Shown: piece by piece, positions 34,147 to 43,498 of the stretch
Position numbering within the stretch: position 1 is the stretch's first letter
Layout: each line of letters begins with the position of its first letter
NCBI GenBank assembly: GCA_023512015.1
Contig: JAIMAI010000001.1
Span: forward strand, 1 to 64,000
Source: Acidothermus sp.
Lineage (GTDB): Bacteria > Actinomycetota > Actinomycetes > Acidothermales > Acidothermaceae
Reading direction: 5' to 3'
DNA: 64,000 nucleotides
Program-made: the position numbers and the translations under genes
The notes under the pieces: generated by a model
The model's database searches: none
Seen by the model: only the letters and a program-made list of their open reading frames with translations
Told to the model about the DNA's origin: nothing

Positions 34147-34940
34147 GCGGGATCGAAGACGAACTCCGCACCACTTTGCGGACGCAAGCGAATCGCGCAC
34201 AGCTCCCGCTGGATCTCGTTCCTCGGGTGGAAAGCCGTGCCCGCAGCATGCGGCGGCGGCGTAACGCAGCGGCCGGTGGAGTCGCGACCCTCGCGGTCGT
34301 CGGCCTCGTGGTCGGTGTGTCGACGCTGCTCGGCGGCCATTCGCCCGAGCACACGCCGCCCTTGGCATCGTCATCGGCTCCCCCGACACTGGCCGCCTCG
34401 CCATCCCCCTCGCCGACCGGGACGGCGAAAGCAGCGCTCTCGGCGTACGTCCTCGATCCCGCCGATCCGTGGCCGTATCGAGGCGATCCTCGGGTGAGCG
34501 AGGCAGGAACTCTCGCCCCATTCCAGAGGGCGTGGGAGTCACGGCATCCGGGCAGCAAGCTTCACCCGTTGTGGGGGGAAATCTACGAACCCTCACAGCT
34601 CCCCGAGCTGGTCGCCTTCGCGCAAACCTCCGATGGTCCGCGGTGGGCATTCCTCAGCGGATCGGCAAATGGAGTACGCATCGTCGTAGACCAGCCGCTG
34701 AAGCCGCACACCACAGCCCTGTTGGCCACCGTGCCAGGCGATGAAGTAGCGCGCCTCATCGTGGTCGCAGCCCCCGAAGCGAAGACGATTCGCTACGCTG
34801 CGGACGGCCGAAATTACACGGACATGTACGCGCTCGCCCCCGGCGTTGCCGTCCACCCCCGAGAAGGCACCCCCGGGACCGACCGCGTCCAAGTAATCGG
34901 GGCCGAGGGAGAGCAGATTTTCGAAGATCTTGTACCGTGA
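34143..34940 (+). CDS. Single-TM membrane protein coupled to the ECF sigma factor (candidate anti-sigma)
   Basis: ATGA overlap with the sigma gene; cytoplasmic N-terminus, one TM (GVATLAVVGLVVGVSTLL), extracytoplasmic domain. Confidence 0.6.
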   Translation: MSGIEDELRTTLRTQANRAQLPLDLVPRVESRARSMRRRRNAAAGGVATLAVVGLVVGVSTLLGGHSPEHTPPLASSSAPPTLAASPSPSPTGTAKAALSAYVLDPADPWPYRGDPRVSEAGTLAPFQRAWESRHPGSKLHPLWGEIYEPSQLPELVAFAQTSDGPRWAFLSGSANGVRIVVDQPLKPHTTALLATVPGDEVARLIVVAAPEAKTIRYAADGRNYTDMYALAPGVAVHPREGTPGTDRVQVIGAEGEQIFEDLVP

Positions 34941-35129
34941 ACTCGCACTGAGAAGGCGGTACACGCTGAAGAGGACGTCTCTGCGCACTCGTCTCGACAC
35001 GAATTGCCGCTGCAGCATGAAGACGATGAGGCAGAGTCTAGGTGGTGGACCTCACTCGAAAAAGATCACCATCTTCTCCAGCAGGGCACGTTTGAGCAAA
35101 GACCGCGGACTGGGAGGAGCCCTTGCGAA

Positions 35130-36008
35130 TCACCCCGGAATCTCACCCACAGGAAGGAAGTCACCCTGCTCGCCATCGCGCAGGCTGACGTGCTCCAGGC
35201 GCCACTGATCAACCCTACGCAAATCAGCAAGCGTCAGTTCTAAGTCTGCTACAGCTTCGCAAGCGTCGAGCGCGATTTCCATGGCAACGTCGGGCTCGCC
35301 ATACGCATTGTCGAAGAGATCGCGCAGCCGTACAGCGACACGCTCCGCCGCCTCACGCGCCTCTATGCCACCCTCAGTGGCGTCGTAAACAACCGACACT
35401 GAAAGCGCATAGGGCTCCCCATCGGGCGCTTCAACGTGTCGCTGCTCGCCCAAGTCGAAGAACAGCCCGACCAGGTACTTTGCGTCGGGCTCCAGAATCT
35501 TAGCGATGTGCTGCTCGACGGTGCGCCTGCCAGAACGCTTACGCAGCCGCTGCTCGAAGGCGTTGGGGAAGGATGGTCGACCGTAGCGTGCAGCAAGCCA
35601 TTGCTTCAGCACACGCTTTCCCTCAGCCGGCAACACGAGACTGTTATCTTTGACCGCGTGCTGGTCAAAGGCAGCCTTGGGCACACTGCGACGATCACAA
35701 TGCCGAAGCTCAAGAATCAAGGGAACCCCGTTGGGGTTCTCGTACGCGAGGTGAAGCCGCCTCGGGTTCTTGGCGTAGGAGAGCTGCGGGTCCGGCTTGG
35801 GATCTTTGATGACCAACTCGGCGATGATGACCTCAACGCTGAGTTCGCTCGGGTGTAACAAGTCGCAGTCATGGGTGATGACGACGACGCGATGCCCATC
35901 ATCAGCTTCAGCAACCAGGCCCAATGCAATGGCGGCATCCTGCATTAGAAGATCACCTTGTCGCCAACCCGTATCACGCGGCAGCGCCCATCGCCCCCGA
36001 TCTATCAC
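35130..36008 (-). CDS. Uncharacterised 'QGD..ITHDCDL' protein
   Basis: 292 aa; GWRQGDLLMQDAAIALGL...VVVITHDCDLLHPSELSVEVIIAELV; ATGA-type overlap with the upstream HTH gene. Confidence 0.7.
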   Translation of the reverse strand: MIDRGRWALPRDTGWRQGDLLMQDAAIALGLVAEADDGHRVVVITHDCDLLHPSELSVEVIIAELVIKDPKPDPQLSYAKNPRRLHLAYENPNGVPLILELRHCDRRSVPKAAFDQHAVKDNSLVLPAEGKRVLKQWLAARYGRPSFPNAFEQRLRKRSGRRTVEQHIAKILEPDAKYLVGLFFDLGEQRHVEAPDGEPYALSVSVVYDATEGGIEAREAAERVAVRLRDLFDNAYGEPDVAMEIALDACEAVADLELTLADLRRVDQWRLEHVSLRDGEQGDFLPVGEIPG

Positions 36009-36679
36009 TCAAGCGCCCCGGGAATAGAGACCTCGGTGCGCCAATCTTCCGAAGGCCTCGCTTTCGACTTCGCCACGCCTGAGCGAACATAAGCCGCATG
36101 CATTACTTGGGCTTCAGCGATCAGCGCTTTGACGTGCGACTGCGAAAGCTGACCAGCAGCAACGAGGTCCATCAAGGACCGACCTTCGAACACTCTCATC
36201 TTTAGCAACGCAGGCGCTCGCGCAATTCCATTCTCTCGCAAGGCGTCAGCCACATGACTGAGGACGCGAATCCGATCAAACTTTTCGCGCTCAGGCATGG
36301 CTTGGCGACCGATCCACTTATAGATCGCCTGCCGAGATACGCCGAACACAACGGCCAGATCCGCGATGGTCGGGTTCAACACTTGGCGGATATTGGCAAG
36401 GTGGTCAGACGCAGACCGCAAATCCAGGCGTTTTTCGGCCGCCCACACATCCACACGAAAGGACACGCGCGCTTCCAACATCCGGCACCAGGCCGCAACA
36501 CGAGAGAGATCGAAGACACTGCCAGTGCCTTCGATCACAAAGGCTGGGTCAATCAACGCGGAAGCTGAGGGAGAGGCAGCCCACATCGATGTGGAGGACG
36601 GCGTCAGGCGCCGGGGAGAGAGGGTTGTTGCGCACATCGCGTTCGCCTTGTCCGGCTCAGGACCATGCGCTGTGCGCAT
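36005..36679 (-). CDS. Helix-turn-helix DNA-binding protein (start may be 36637)
   Basis: PTIADLAVVFGVSRQAIYKWIGRQAMPEREKFDRI (HTH); then VFEGRSLMDLVAAGQLS. Confidence 0.72.
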   Translation of the reverse strand: MRTAHGPEPDKANAMCATTLSPRRLTPSSTSMWAASPSASALIDPAFVIEGTGSVFDLSRVAAWCRMLEARVSFRVDVWAAEKRLDLRSASDHLANIRQVLNPTIADLAVVFGVSRQAIYKWIGRQAMPEREKFDRIRVLSHVADALRENGIARAPALLKMRVFEGRSLMDLVAAGQLSQSHVKALIAEAQVMHAAYVRSGVAKSKARPSEDWRTEVSIPGALE

Positions 36680-37451
36680 GATCAGTTGTCATCGCTCGGA
36701 AAACAGATTTGATGGTTGCATGCAGCGAGAGTAGTTGTTCACGTAACGTGTCTATGTCGATCGGCATACGGTCTTCGACGAAGTGGTCCGTATCGATGAC
36801 CGCATGTGCTCGATCCTCCTTCACATCGAACTTCGGATTGGTCTTCAAGCCGCTGGGCTGAATGTCTGGCGGAAACCCCAAGGGTGAGGTCATCCTAAGC
36901 ACCCTTGCCACGAGTGTCCCCGTCGCTGAGGCAGTTTTGGTCTTAAAGACCGATTCCGTCAGTCTGTAAACTGGCTTTGGATCGAATTCAAACCCATGCA
37001 ACCCGCCAACGAGATAGTCCTCCACGCTTTCGTCGGCGCTAGGCAACACGGCATCCAGGTAGCGAAGGCCCAACCGACTGACGTGCTCAAGGGTGACCGC
37101 CTCGTGGACGGCGGCCAAACCGCGCAGCAACTCCGGAATGAACTTGTTATGTGTGTCGTAGTGGGTTGTGTGGTAGGTGATGGCCGATGGCGCCAAGATG
37201 AACCCCGAAGTACGGTCGCTGCGGGTAATGAGCCATTGACGGACGTGGGTGACCTGCGGCTCCACGGATTGTGCTCGCCCCGGCCCCGGCACAACCAGCT
37301 GCGTGATCTGCTGCAGCTCAAACAGTGGATATCCCTCGCGTCGCAGGCGATCCTGGATCTGGTCCACGTAGTTGGACATTGCCGCGACAGGGTTGAAGTG
37401 CGCCTGCGCAAGGGCGTAGTACACCGGCGCGTTGGACATCCTCTCGCTCAC
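36657..37451 (-). CDS. TIGR04255-like (sporadically distributed, unknown function) protein
   Basis: N-terminal MSNAPVYYALAQAHFNPVAAMSNYVDQIQDRLRREGYPLFE and central ISRLGLRYLD-like segment (EHVSRLGLRYLDAV) match the TIGR04255 pattern by eye. Confidence 0.6.
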   Translation of the reverse strand: MSERMSNAPVYYALAQAHFNPVAAMSNYVDQIQDRLRREGYPLFELQQITQLVVPGPGRAQSVEPQVTHVRQWLITRSDRTSGFILAPSAITYHTTHYDTHNKFIPELLRGLAAVHEAVTLEHVSRLGLRYLDAVLPSADESVEDYLVGGLHGFEFDPKPVYRLTESVFKTKTASATGTLVARVLRMTSPLGFPPDIQPSGLKTNPKFDVKEDRAHAVIDTDHFVEDRMPIDIDTLREQLLSLHATIKSVFRAMTTDHAHSAWS

Positions 37452-37494
37452 TGGGAGGCTCCGATCATTGCGCGTTAACAGATCAGTTGTCAGT

Positions 37495-37803
37495 TTACAG
37501 CTTGGTTGACACGCTTTCCAGAGGGTTCAGCTTGGTCGGCAGGTAGGGTTTCACCGACTTGGCAAGGTCGCGCAATATCGCAAACACCGCATACATGACA
37601 AGTCGGGCTGCCGATCGATCTGCCACCACGCTTCGCCAAGCGCGCCAAGCTCGATCTCGCGCAGGCTTAGATCGCCCAGCGGCTCGGTCGTTGGCCACCC
37701 CCTGACAGGACGGAAGCGCCAGCCAGAGCGCACTGCGGCCGAAGCCAATTGCCGCGCTCACAGCGGAAACCGGCGTCGAGGCAGCGCCCGCCGAATAGCT
37801 CAC
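37495..37803 (-). pseudogene. Degraded ORF fragment
   Basis: Coherent-looking protein text switches frame (LGDLSLREIELGALGEAWWQIDRQ / RLVMYAVFAILRDLAKSV), suggesting a frameshifted remnant. Confidence 0.3.
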
Positions 37804-38281
37804 CTAACGCCAATGTGCCGCGGCGCCAGCGGGGGCGCGGCGACCCGGTGGCGACCGCCAAGCCCGCTGGGCGATGATCAGCTGTCGCGAGCCGTTTGGG
37901 TGGCCGATCGACAACCATGGTCGCCCGACGGCATCCCGGGACATCGGCGAACATCTAACCCGCGCCGTGCGCGCCGCTCTCTAGCCAGGAGCATCACGTT
38001 GAAGGGCGCAGCGCGCACAGAACGGCCTGGACCCTGTGTGGTATCGTGGATTTTTTCTGTAGTGCCGCTGACTCCCAAACGACAAGGCCCAGCCGAGGAC
38101 GGTCGGGCGCGTCACATGTCCGTGAAATGTAGTGGACCTGACGGGAAGCTATTCGAACCACCTGAGCAAGCTAAAGGGCCTTCTGCGGCAGCCTTAGGGG
38201 CCTAGACGTGAACGACCTGGCAAGGACCTCAAGCTTCGCTGCAAGGTCCGCCCCCTCGCGCAGTTGCGTGCAACCACCTGC

Positions 38282-39349
38282 CTACTGACGCGAGTAACGG
38301 CGGTAGCGCGCCTGAAGCCTCGCTGCGACGGCCGGGTCCATGCCCGCGGGAGGGGCTGCAGTACCGCCAGACGCAATCAGGGCCTTAGCGTACTCGCGGC
38401 GCTCTGGCACCACCAAGCGCTCGACCCACGCGGCAAGCTTCTCGTTTGGCGCGAGCTGCTTGCCATCCCGCTTGCTCGGCTGGCCGTCGACCGGCTTCCT
38501 GGCCGTCTTGAGAACCTCGACGAGCTGGTCAGATCCATACAACGAAGAGAATTCAACCGCGCGTCGAAGTGCGCCCTGCCAGCTGCCCAAACGGTGGCGA
38601 ATAGTTGAGACGCTTGGCAAGATCCCTTCCATCTCTGCGGCGTAAGCGATGTACTAGTTGGCGCTGGCGAGGTGGCCTACTGCACGCTCCACCTCGAGAA
38701 TGGCGTCAATGCAGTTCGCTTCGTCGAACAGATGTTGGCCAGCGATCGGCGAGCTGGGGTTTGATTGGAGACCTGCAGTCTCCAGGGCTGCATGCCACGA
38801 GCCGAAGCGGAGAACCGCAGTCTGGTGGGTTGGCCATGGTCGGCAGTCCAGAAACCTGCGGCCCCGCGCATACGCGGTGTACGCCGAGGTGGTAAGCACG
38901 CCTCCGAGTTCTTGACTCGCCGTCCGAAGACACCCAAGTACCGCTTCGTGGGTGTACTTGAGGTAGGCGGACGACGACCTATTCCGCGAGAGCCTCCTTC
39001 GACGCGCGTACTGAGGGTTGGCATCGTCGACGCCTTCGACGAGTTCCACAGGTAGTCGGAGCGCTGAGGCCACTTCGCGCGGCAGAAGGCCCTTCTCGAG
39101 CAACGCGCGAATGGCTTCGGCGTGCTCCTTCAATATCCTTCTGCGACGGGATTTCGCGGCCTTGACCTTCAGGGCAGACGCGTCATAGCCAGCCTGAACC
39201 AGGATTTGATGGACTCGTTCCCGGGTGAGTCCGAACTGCTCCCCGATCGCCTGAAGCGTCGCCCCGCTTGAGCGGAGTTGCACCATCCGGGTTACTCGTT
39301 GGTCGCGGGAGAGCCCCTCCGGATGCCTCCTTCGCCAACTGCTACCCAT
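38282..39349 (-). pseudogene. HTH plus HNH-associated-repeat DNA-binding protein interrupted by an in-frame TAG
   Basis: ORFs 38654..39349 and 38282..38632 are in the same frame, separated only by TAG at 38654-38656 and YIAYAAE. HTH GATLQAIGEQFGLTRERVHQILVQAGY; repeats WPTHQTAVLRFGSWHAALETAGL and LPSVSTIRHRLGSWQGALRRAV. Confidence 0.75.
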
Positions 39350-41294
39350 AAACGAATGAGTCGACCAGGGGTCGGCGCAGCTTGTAGTCGAGGGCCTGGT
39401 ACTCGGTCAGAGCAAGTCTCGAGAGGGCGTCCTGCTCCTGACGCTCTTCGTACGCCAACTCGTCGAACAGGACCTCGGCCCGTCGCTCGGCGGCAGTCCG
39501 AAGCGCGGCCTCCCGGACACTCTCGACCACGAGCATCCGGTATGGAAGGTAGTCAAACGGGTCCTGGATCTTGTCCTTAGAGGCGCGCTTGGCGACATCA
39601 ACGAACTCGGGGCGACCCACGTAGACCTTTACGCGACCGGTCTGCGGGTCATAGAGGGCGGCGCCAGACTCCCAGTCCTCGTCTACGGGCACGATGTCTC
39701 GGATGAACCCGGTAGCGCGTGGAAAACGCACGTACACAGGCAGCATCACGAAGTAGCCCCCTGCGCGGACAGTGACCTCTTCCCGGCCCTCGGCTTCGTC
39801 GGCCTGTATCGTCAAGAGGAGCTCCCCGATTCCGTGCGTCGGTGGCTCGGGAACTTCAAAGGCTGACAGACGAACTCCCCGAAGGACTCCGCTACGGTCG
39901 GCTTCGAGTTCTACGGTTGTCCCGACGGGAATCTTCGCCGTGTCGAACCACACTTTGATTGTCCGCGTCTTGCCTGCCCCGACGAATATGCGGTTGTAGG
40001 CAAAGGCGATCCCATCCTCCACGGGCGGGATTGGCATCTCCGTCGGCGGCTCCGGCGGAATCGGTTCCTCCCCTTTCGGCTCGGCCTCCTTCGTTGGCCG
40101 ACCCTCAGGCGCCTCGATATCCCCGAAGTCTTCGAGCTTGACCGCCTCGTTGATGAGGCGTGCAAGGTCGAGCAGATGACGACCCATGTCCGTACTGAGC
40201 TTCTTCTTTCTTTCCTTCGCTTCCAGCGCTGCGAGGACGGAACCAAGCTCCGCATCCAAGAACTGGTAGATCGCCTCGACAAGAGGGTGGTCTGGGTTGA
40301 GGCCGCTCCGATCTGCCTCATAGATGAGCTGTGCCTCCTCGTCCGCCTGCTCGTCAGCCTCTCGCTGTGCCTGCTCAATCCCATCGATCCGGAGCTCCCC
40401 GAAGAGTTGCCGATGCGCCGGGTAGGTCTGGAGCTTCGTACCGAGGGACACCTCATACGCCGCGCGCTCACCTCGAATCAGGATCCCGAAGCGCCGCGTC
40501 TGCCGGCTCAGGCCGCCCCCTTTGATTGGCTCCTTGGCGGCTCTCGCCCAGATTGAGCCCACGAAGTCAGCGATCTCGACCTTCTTCTCAGCGATGAGTT
40601 CTTCTCCCTTCGGGGAGGAGAAGCGGACTCGCCGGGGTAGTGCATCGCCGAACTCGAATACGACGTCTCGATTTGGATCCATCAGGACGGGGCGCACCTG
40701 GACCGAGTTCTCGATCTGCTCCATCAACTTCGGGAAGGTGAACTGGTGAGGCTTCGTCGCAGCGAGCGGACGAAGCGGGATCGCTACCCTCGTCCCCGTT
40801 CGCGACGTGATCCCGATCTCCTTCCGCAGCGCATCTGTCACAGGGGTATCGCTCTTCACGATTGCCATGCCATCGGTGGGATGGAAGATCGCTTTCGTGT
40901 AGACGGCGACGCCATCCTTGAGGGCGACGGTCTCGACCGTGCTGACGCCCATGGCGTTGAAGGCCTCGCGGATTCCACGGTGGAAGAATGCGCGCTTCGC
41001 TCCTGGCTCCGTTTCGGCGCCGACCCGTTTCAGCCGCTTACGCACCTCCTCGGTGACGAGCCCATCCCCGTCGTCCGTAACGGTGAGCTCCATCAACCCG
41101 GGGTCATAGCGGATGTGGATTCGTCCTGCGTCTGGCTCTCTGTCCCGGATTGCCCTACGGGTGATCGCCTCGTCGGCGTTCGAGACCGCCTCGGCAATCA
41201 CGTGGCCGAAGCTCGTGATGTTGTTCTTCGGTGTGTGGATGTAGTAACGGGGGTCGAATTCGTAGCTTTCGTACTCAAGGACGGTAGAGCTCAT
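39342..41294 (-). CDS. GHKL (HSP90/MutL/MORC-like) ATPase domain protein
   Basis: FGHVIAEAVSNADEAI (N box), VTDDGDGLVTEEVRKRLKRVGAETEPG (DxGxG), TGTRVAIPL; 650 aa, intact. Confidence 0.8.
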   Translation of the reverse strand: MSSTVLEYESYEFDPRYYIHTPKNNITSFGHVIAEAVSNADEAITRRAIRDREPDAGRIHIRYDPGLMELTVTDDGDGLVTEEVRKRLKRVGAETEPGAKRAFFHRGIREAFNAMGVSTVETVALKDGVAVYTKAIFHPTDGMAIVKSDTPVTDALRKEIGITSRTGTRVAIPLRPLAATKPHQFTFPKLMEQIENSVQVRPVLMDPNRDVVFEFGDALPRRVRFSSPKGEELIAEKKVEIADFVGSIWARAAKEPIKGGGLSRQTRRFGILIRGERAAYEVSLGTKLQTYPAHRQLFGELRIDGIEQAQREADEQADEEAQLIYEADRSGLNPDHPLVEAIYQFLDAELGSVLAALEAKERKKKLSTDMGRHLLDLARLINEAVKLEDFGDIEAPEGRPTKEAEPKGEEPIPPEPPTEMPIPPVEDGIAFAYNRIFVGAGKTRTIKVWFDTAKIPVGTTVELEADRSGVLRGVRLSAFEVPEPPTHGIGELLLTIQADEAEGREEVTVRAGGYFVMLPVYVRFPRATGFIRDIVPVDEDWESGAALYDPQTGRVKVYVGRPEFVDVAKRASKDKIQDPFDYLPYRMLVVESVREAALRTAAERRAEVLFDELAYEERQEQDALSRLALTEYQALDYKLRRPLVDSFVYG

Positions 41295-42306
41295 CGCCTG
41301 TTCTCCTTCCCACTCGATCTTGAGCTAAGGACGGCCGCAATCGCCTCCTCCTCCGATACAAATGGCAGTACCTCGGGGTTACGCAGCTCAGCGACTTTCA
41401 GCAGGTACTCCACGACCTCTCCCTTATCGATCCGCCGTAGCTCCTTCGTGCGCGCATCAAGGGCGCTCGCGATCCTGCGTGCATCCGTGGTGGGGGGAAG
41501 CCGGAGTGCGCGAAAGAGCTCGTCGCCCTTGGTCGCGGCAACCGAGCCCGTCTCTAGGTAGGTCAGATAGGCAGGCGAATTCTCGATACGCTGAGCGAGA
41601 CGGAAGGCGCCCGTCTTGTAGCTTTCGGACGCGTCGACCTGCACGGCAAGCTTGGCTGGCCGCTGCTCGAGCTCCTGCCGGTCGGTCTCGGTCAAGGTGA
41701 GACGTTCCGAGAGCAGTCCGCACTCGCGTGCCCCCGTCATCGCAGCCTTGACGGCCTCGACATCGGGAAATTCTGGGCGGTGGCGGTAGGCACAAAGACC
41801 GCCGGAAACCTGTGGAACGCGGTTTCGACAAGCGCACCCCCATCCGTTACGCGGCCTTCATCCTCGCGGGCAGCGATACAGATGGTGACGAGGATGGCCG
41901 GCTCAGTGCCCCGGTAGGTCTCGGGCGCTGGCGCGAGACGGCGAACGAGCTCCACGTCCTCGTTAGTAACCCCCGCCTTGTCCAGCCCTCCGTCGTTGAT
42001 TCGCGCTTTGACGACTCCGGACCGGCCGGCCTCCAAAGCGGCCCGCCGTACCCCCTTCTTCGACTTGGCGCGCGCCTGCTTCCCGACGCGGGTGATGACG
42101 CCGTCGGCATCGAGGCGCCGGAGTGACGCCGTGAAAGTGTCGGGGTTCGGGAGCGCTGTATCGGCCCAGCGCATGGCGTTTGGGAAAGCATGCTAGCTCG
42201 CCAGAAACAAGTCCCGTTCGTTCACCTCGCGCTGCTCACCGCCGAGAGCGGCAAGCATGGCGAGCACGAGTTGATCCTTCGATAGCGTGTCGATCGAGGG
42301 ACTCAT
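41291..42306 (-). pseudogene. Winged-helix-like protein; gene split by an in-frame TAG (42193-42195) and a -1 shift at 41764-41770
   Basis: Frame reads MSPSIDTLSKDQLVLAMLAALGGEQREVNERDLFLAS*HAFPNAMRWADTALPNPDTF...VPTATAQNFP; the -1 frame continues DVEAVKAAMTGARECGLLSERLTL... Confidence 0.72.
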
Positions 42307-43104
42307 CGCTTCTGCTCCGCCATATCGCCAGGAAGACCGAGCTCAGCGGCACGAGCAGTGAGGTGGTATTCGACCTCAAGACCGCGCCGAGTCCGGCCCA
42401 GAAGGCCAAGATCGGAGAGGCGCCCCAAGGCGCCAGCACGCATCGTCGAGATGAACTTCTTCCAGGCCGGGTATTGGTATGCGAGATCGTCGTCGAGCTC
42501 AGTGCGCGAGCGGCCGGTGGCCACTAAGCTCGCCACTGCGACGAGAAAACTGGTACTCGCCGCTCCGGTAGCGGCGGAGATGGTCGAGGAAGAACTTCGC
42601 CTCCTCCACGCTGAAAGTGCTGTCTGCTCCTTCCTCGTGGTCGAAAACGGGGTTCTCGAAGCCCGCCCACTCAGCACCGCTCTTTGTCAGGGAGACATGC
42701 GCGGCTTGACTCACTCCGTCGAACCTGACGAAACCGAGAAAGGCCGCTCCACCTTCGGGCAGCCCCCCTTTTCTCGGCACGCCGAGGAACTGGTTGACGT
42801 ACCGATGGGCGCTTGCCGGATCGTCCGTAGGGAAGGCAGTAGCCCAGCGCATCCCGTGCACACGCCGAGACTCGTCGTCCGAGCGGCGGAGCGCCTCGCG
42901 CAGCTCGACCGCCACTCTAGTCGCCTCCTCGTGCCATTGGGCCGCCGGAACAGTGTGGTCGCGCCCACTGACGAGGTGGGCCAGGACGCGCACCCCCGCC
43001 GCTATTGGAAGGACGCGGTTCGTCTGACCCCAGAGAGCACGAGTTGGCTCATTGAAGGGCTCCGATGCTGGAAACACGTCTGGCAGCTCAACCCTCCGAA
43101 CCAT
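42303..43104 (-). pseudogene. Uncharacterised protein with C-terminal winged-helix-like region; +1 frameshift at a T4 run (42546-42549)
   Basis: Upstream frame ...EEAKFFLDHLRRYRSGEYQF; skipping one T continues LVAVASLVATGRSRTELDDDLAYQYPAWKKFISTMRAGALGRLSDLGLL. Confidence 0.7.
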
Positions 43105-43159
43105 CGCCCGCCAGGTCCCGGTCTCCTGAATCCCCCCGCCTCTCGCATGCGCGGGGCGA

Positions 43160-43478
43160 TCACTCGCCGATGGCCTGCGGGCGCTCGTAGACCCCCGGCA
43201 CGACGCGCTGCAGCGCCTGCACCGCGACCATCGGTACCCCGCCCTGCGGGCGCATGTCCTGCCTCCCGCTGGGCGGACTCCTCGAGGGCCAGTTGGTTCC
43301 ACGCAGCCACCTCGAGGAAATGCTGGGGGCTCCTATAATTCCCTAGAACCACAGCCTGGGTGATGGCCTCATAAGGCTTCGCTTCTATACTGATCGCCAG
43401 AATTGCAATAGTATCTTTCCCCAGGATGACGTCAACACCTATCTCCTTGCTGCCACTGGACGGGGCACGAAGTCTGTG
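43160..43478 (-). pseudogene. N-terminally truncated, frameshifted fragment of a possible PD-(D/E)xK nuclease
   Basis: RAPSSGSKEIGVDVILGKDTIAILAISIEAKPYEAITQAVVLGNYRSPQHFLEVAAWNQLALEESAQREA / DMRPQGGVPMVAVQALQRVVPGVYERPQAIGE; no upstream start before TGA. Confidence 0.5.
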
Positions 43479-43498
43479 TCACTGGGGGCGCTAGAGTC

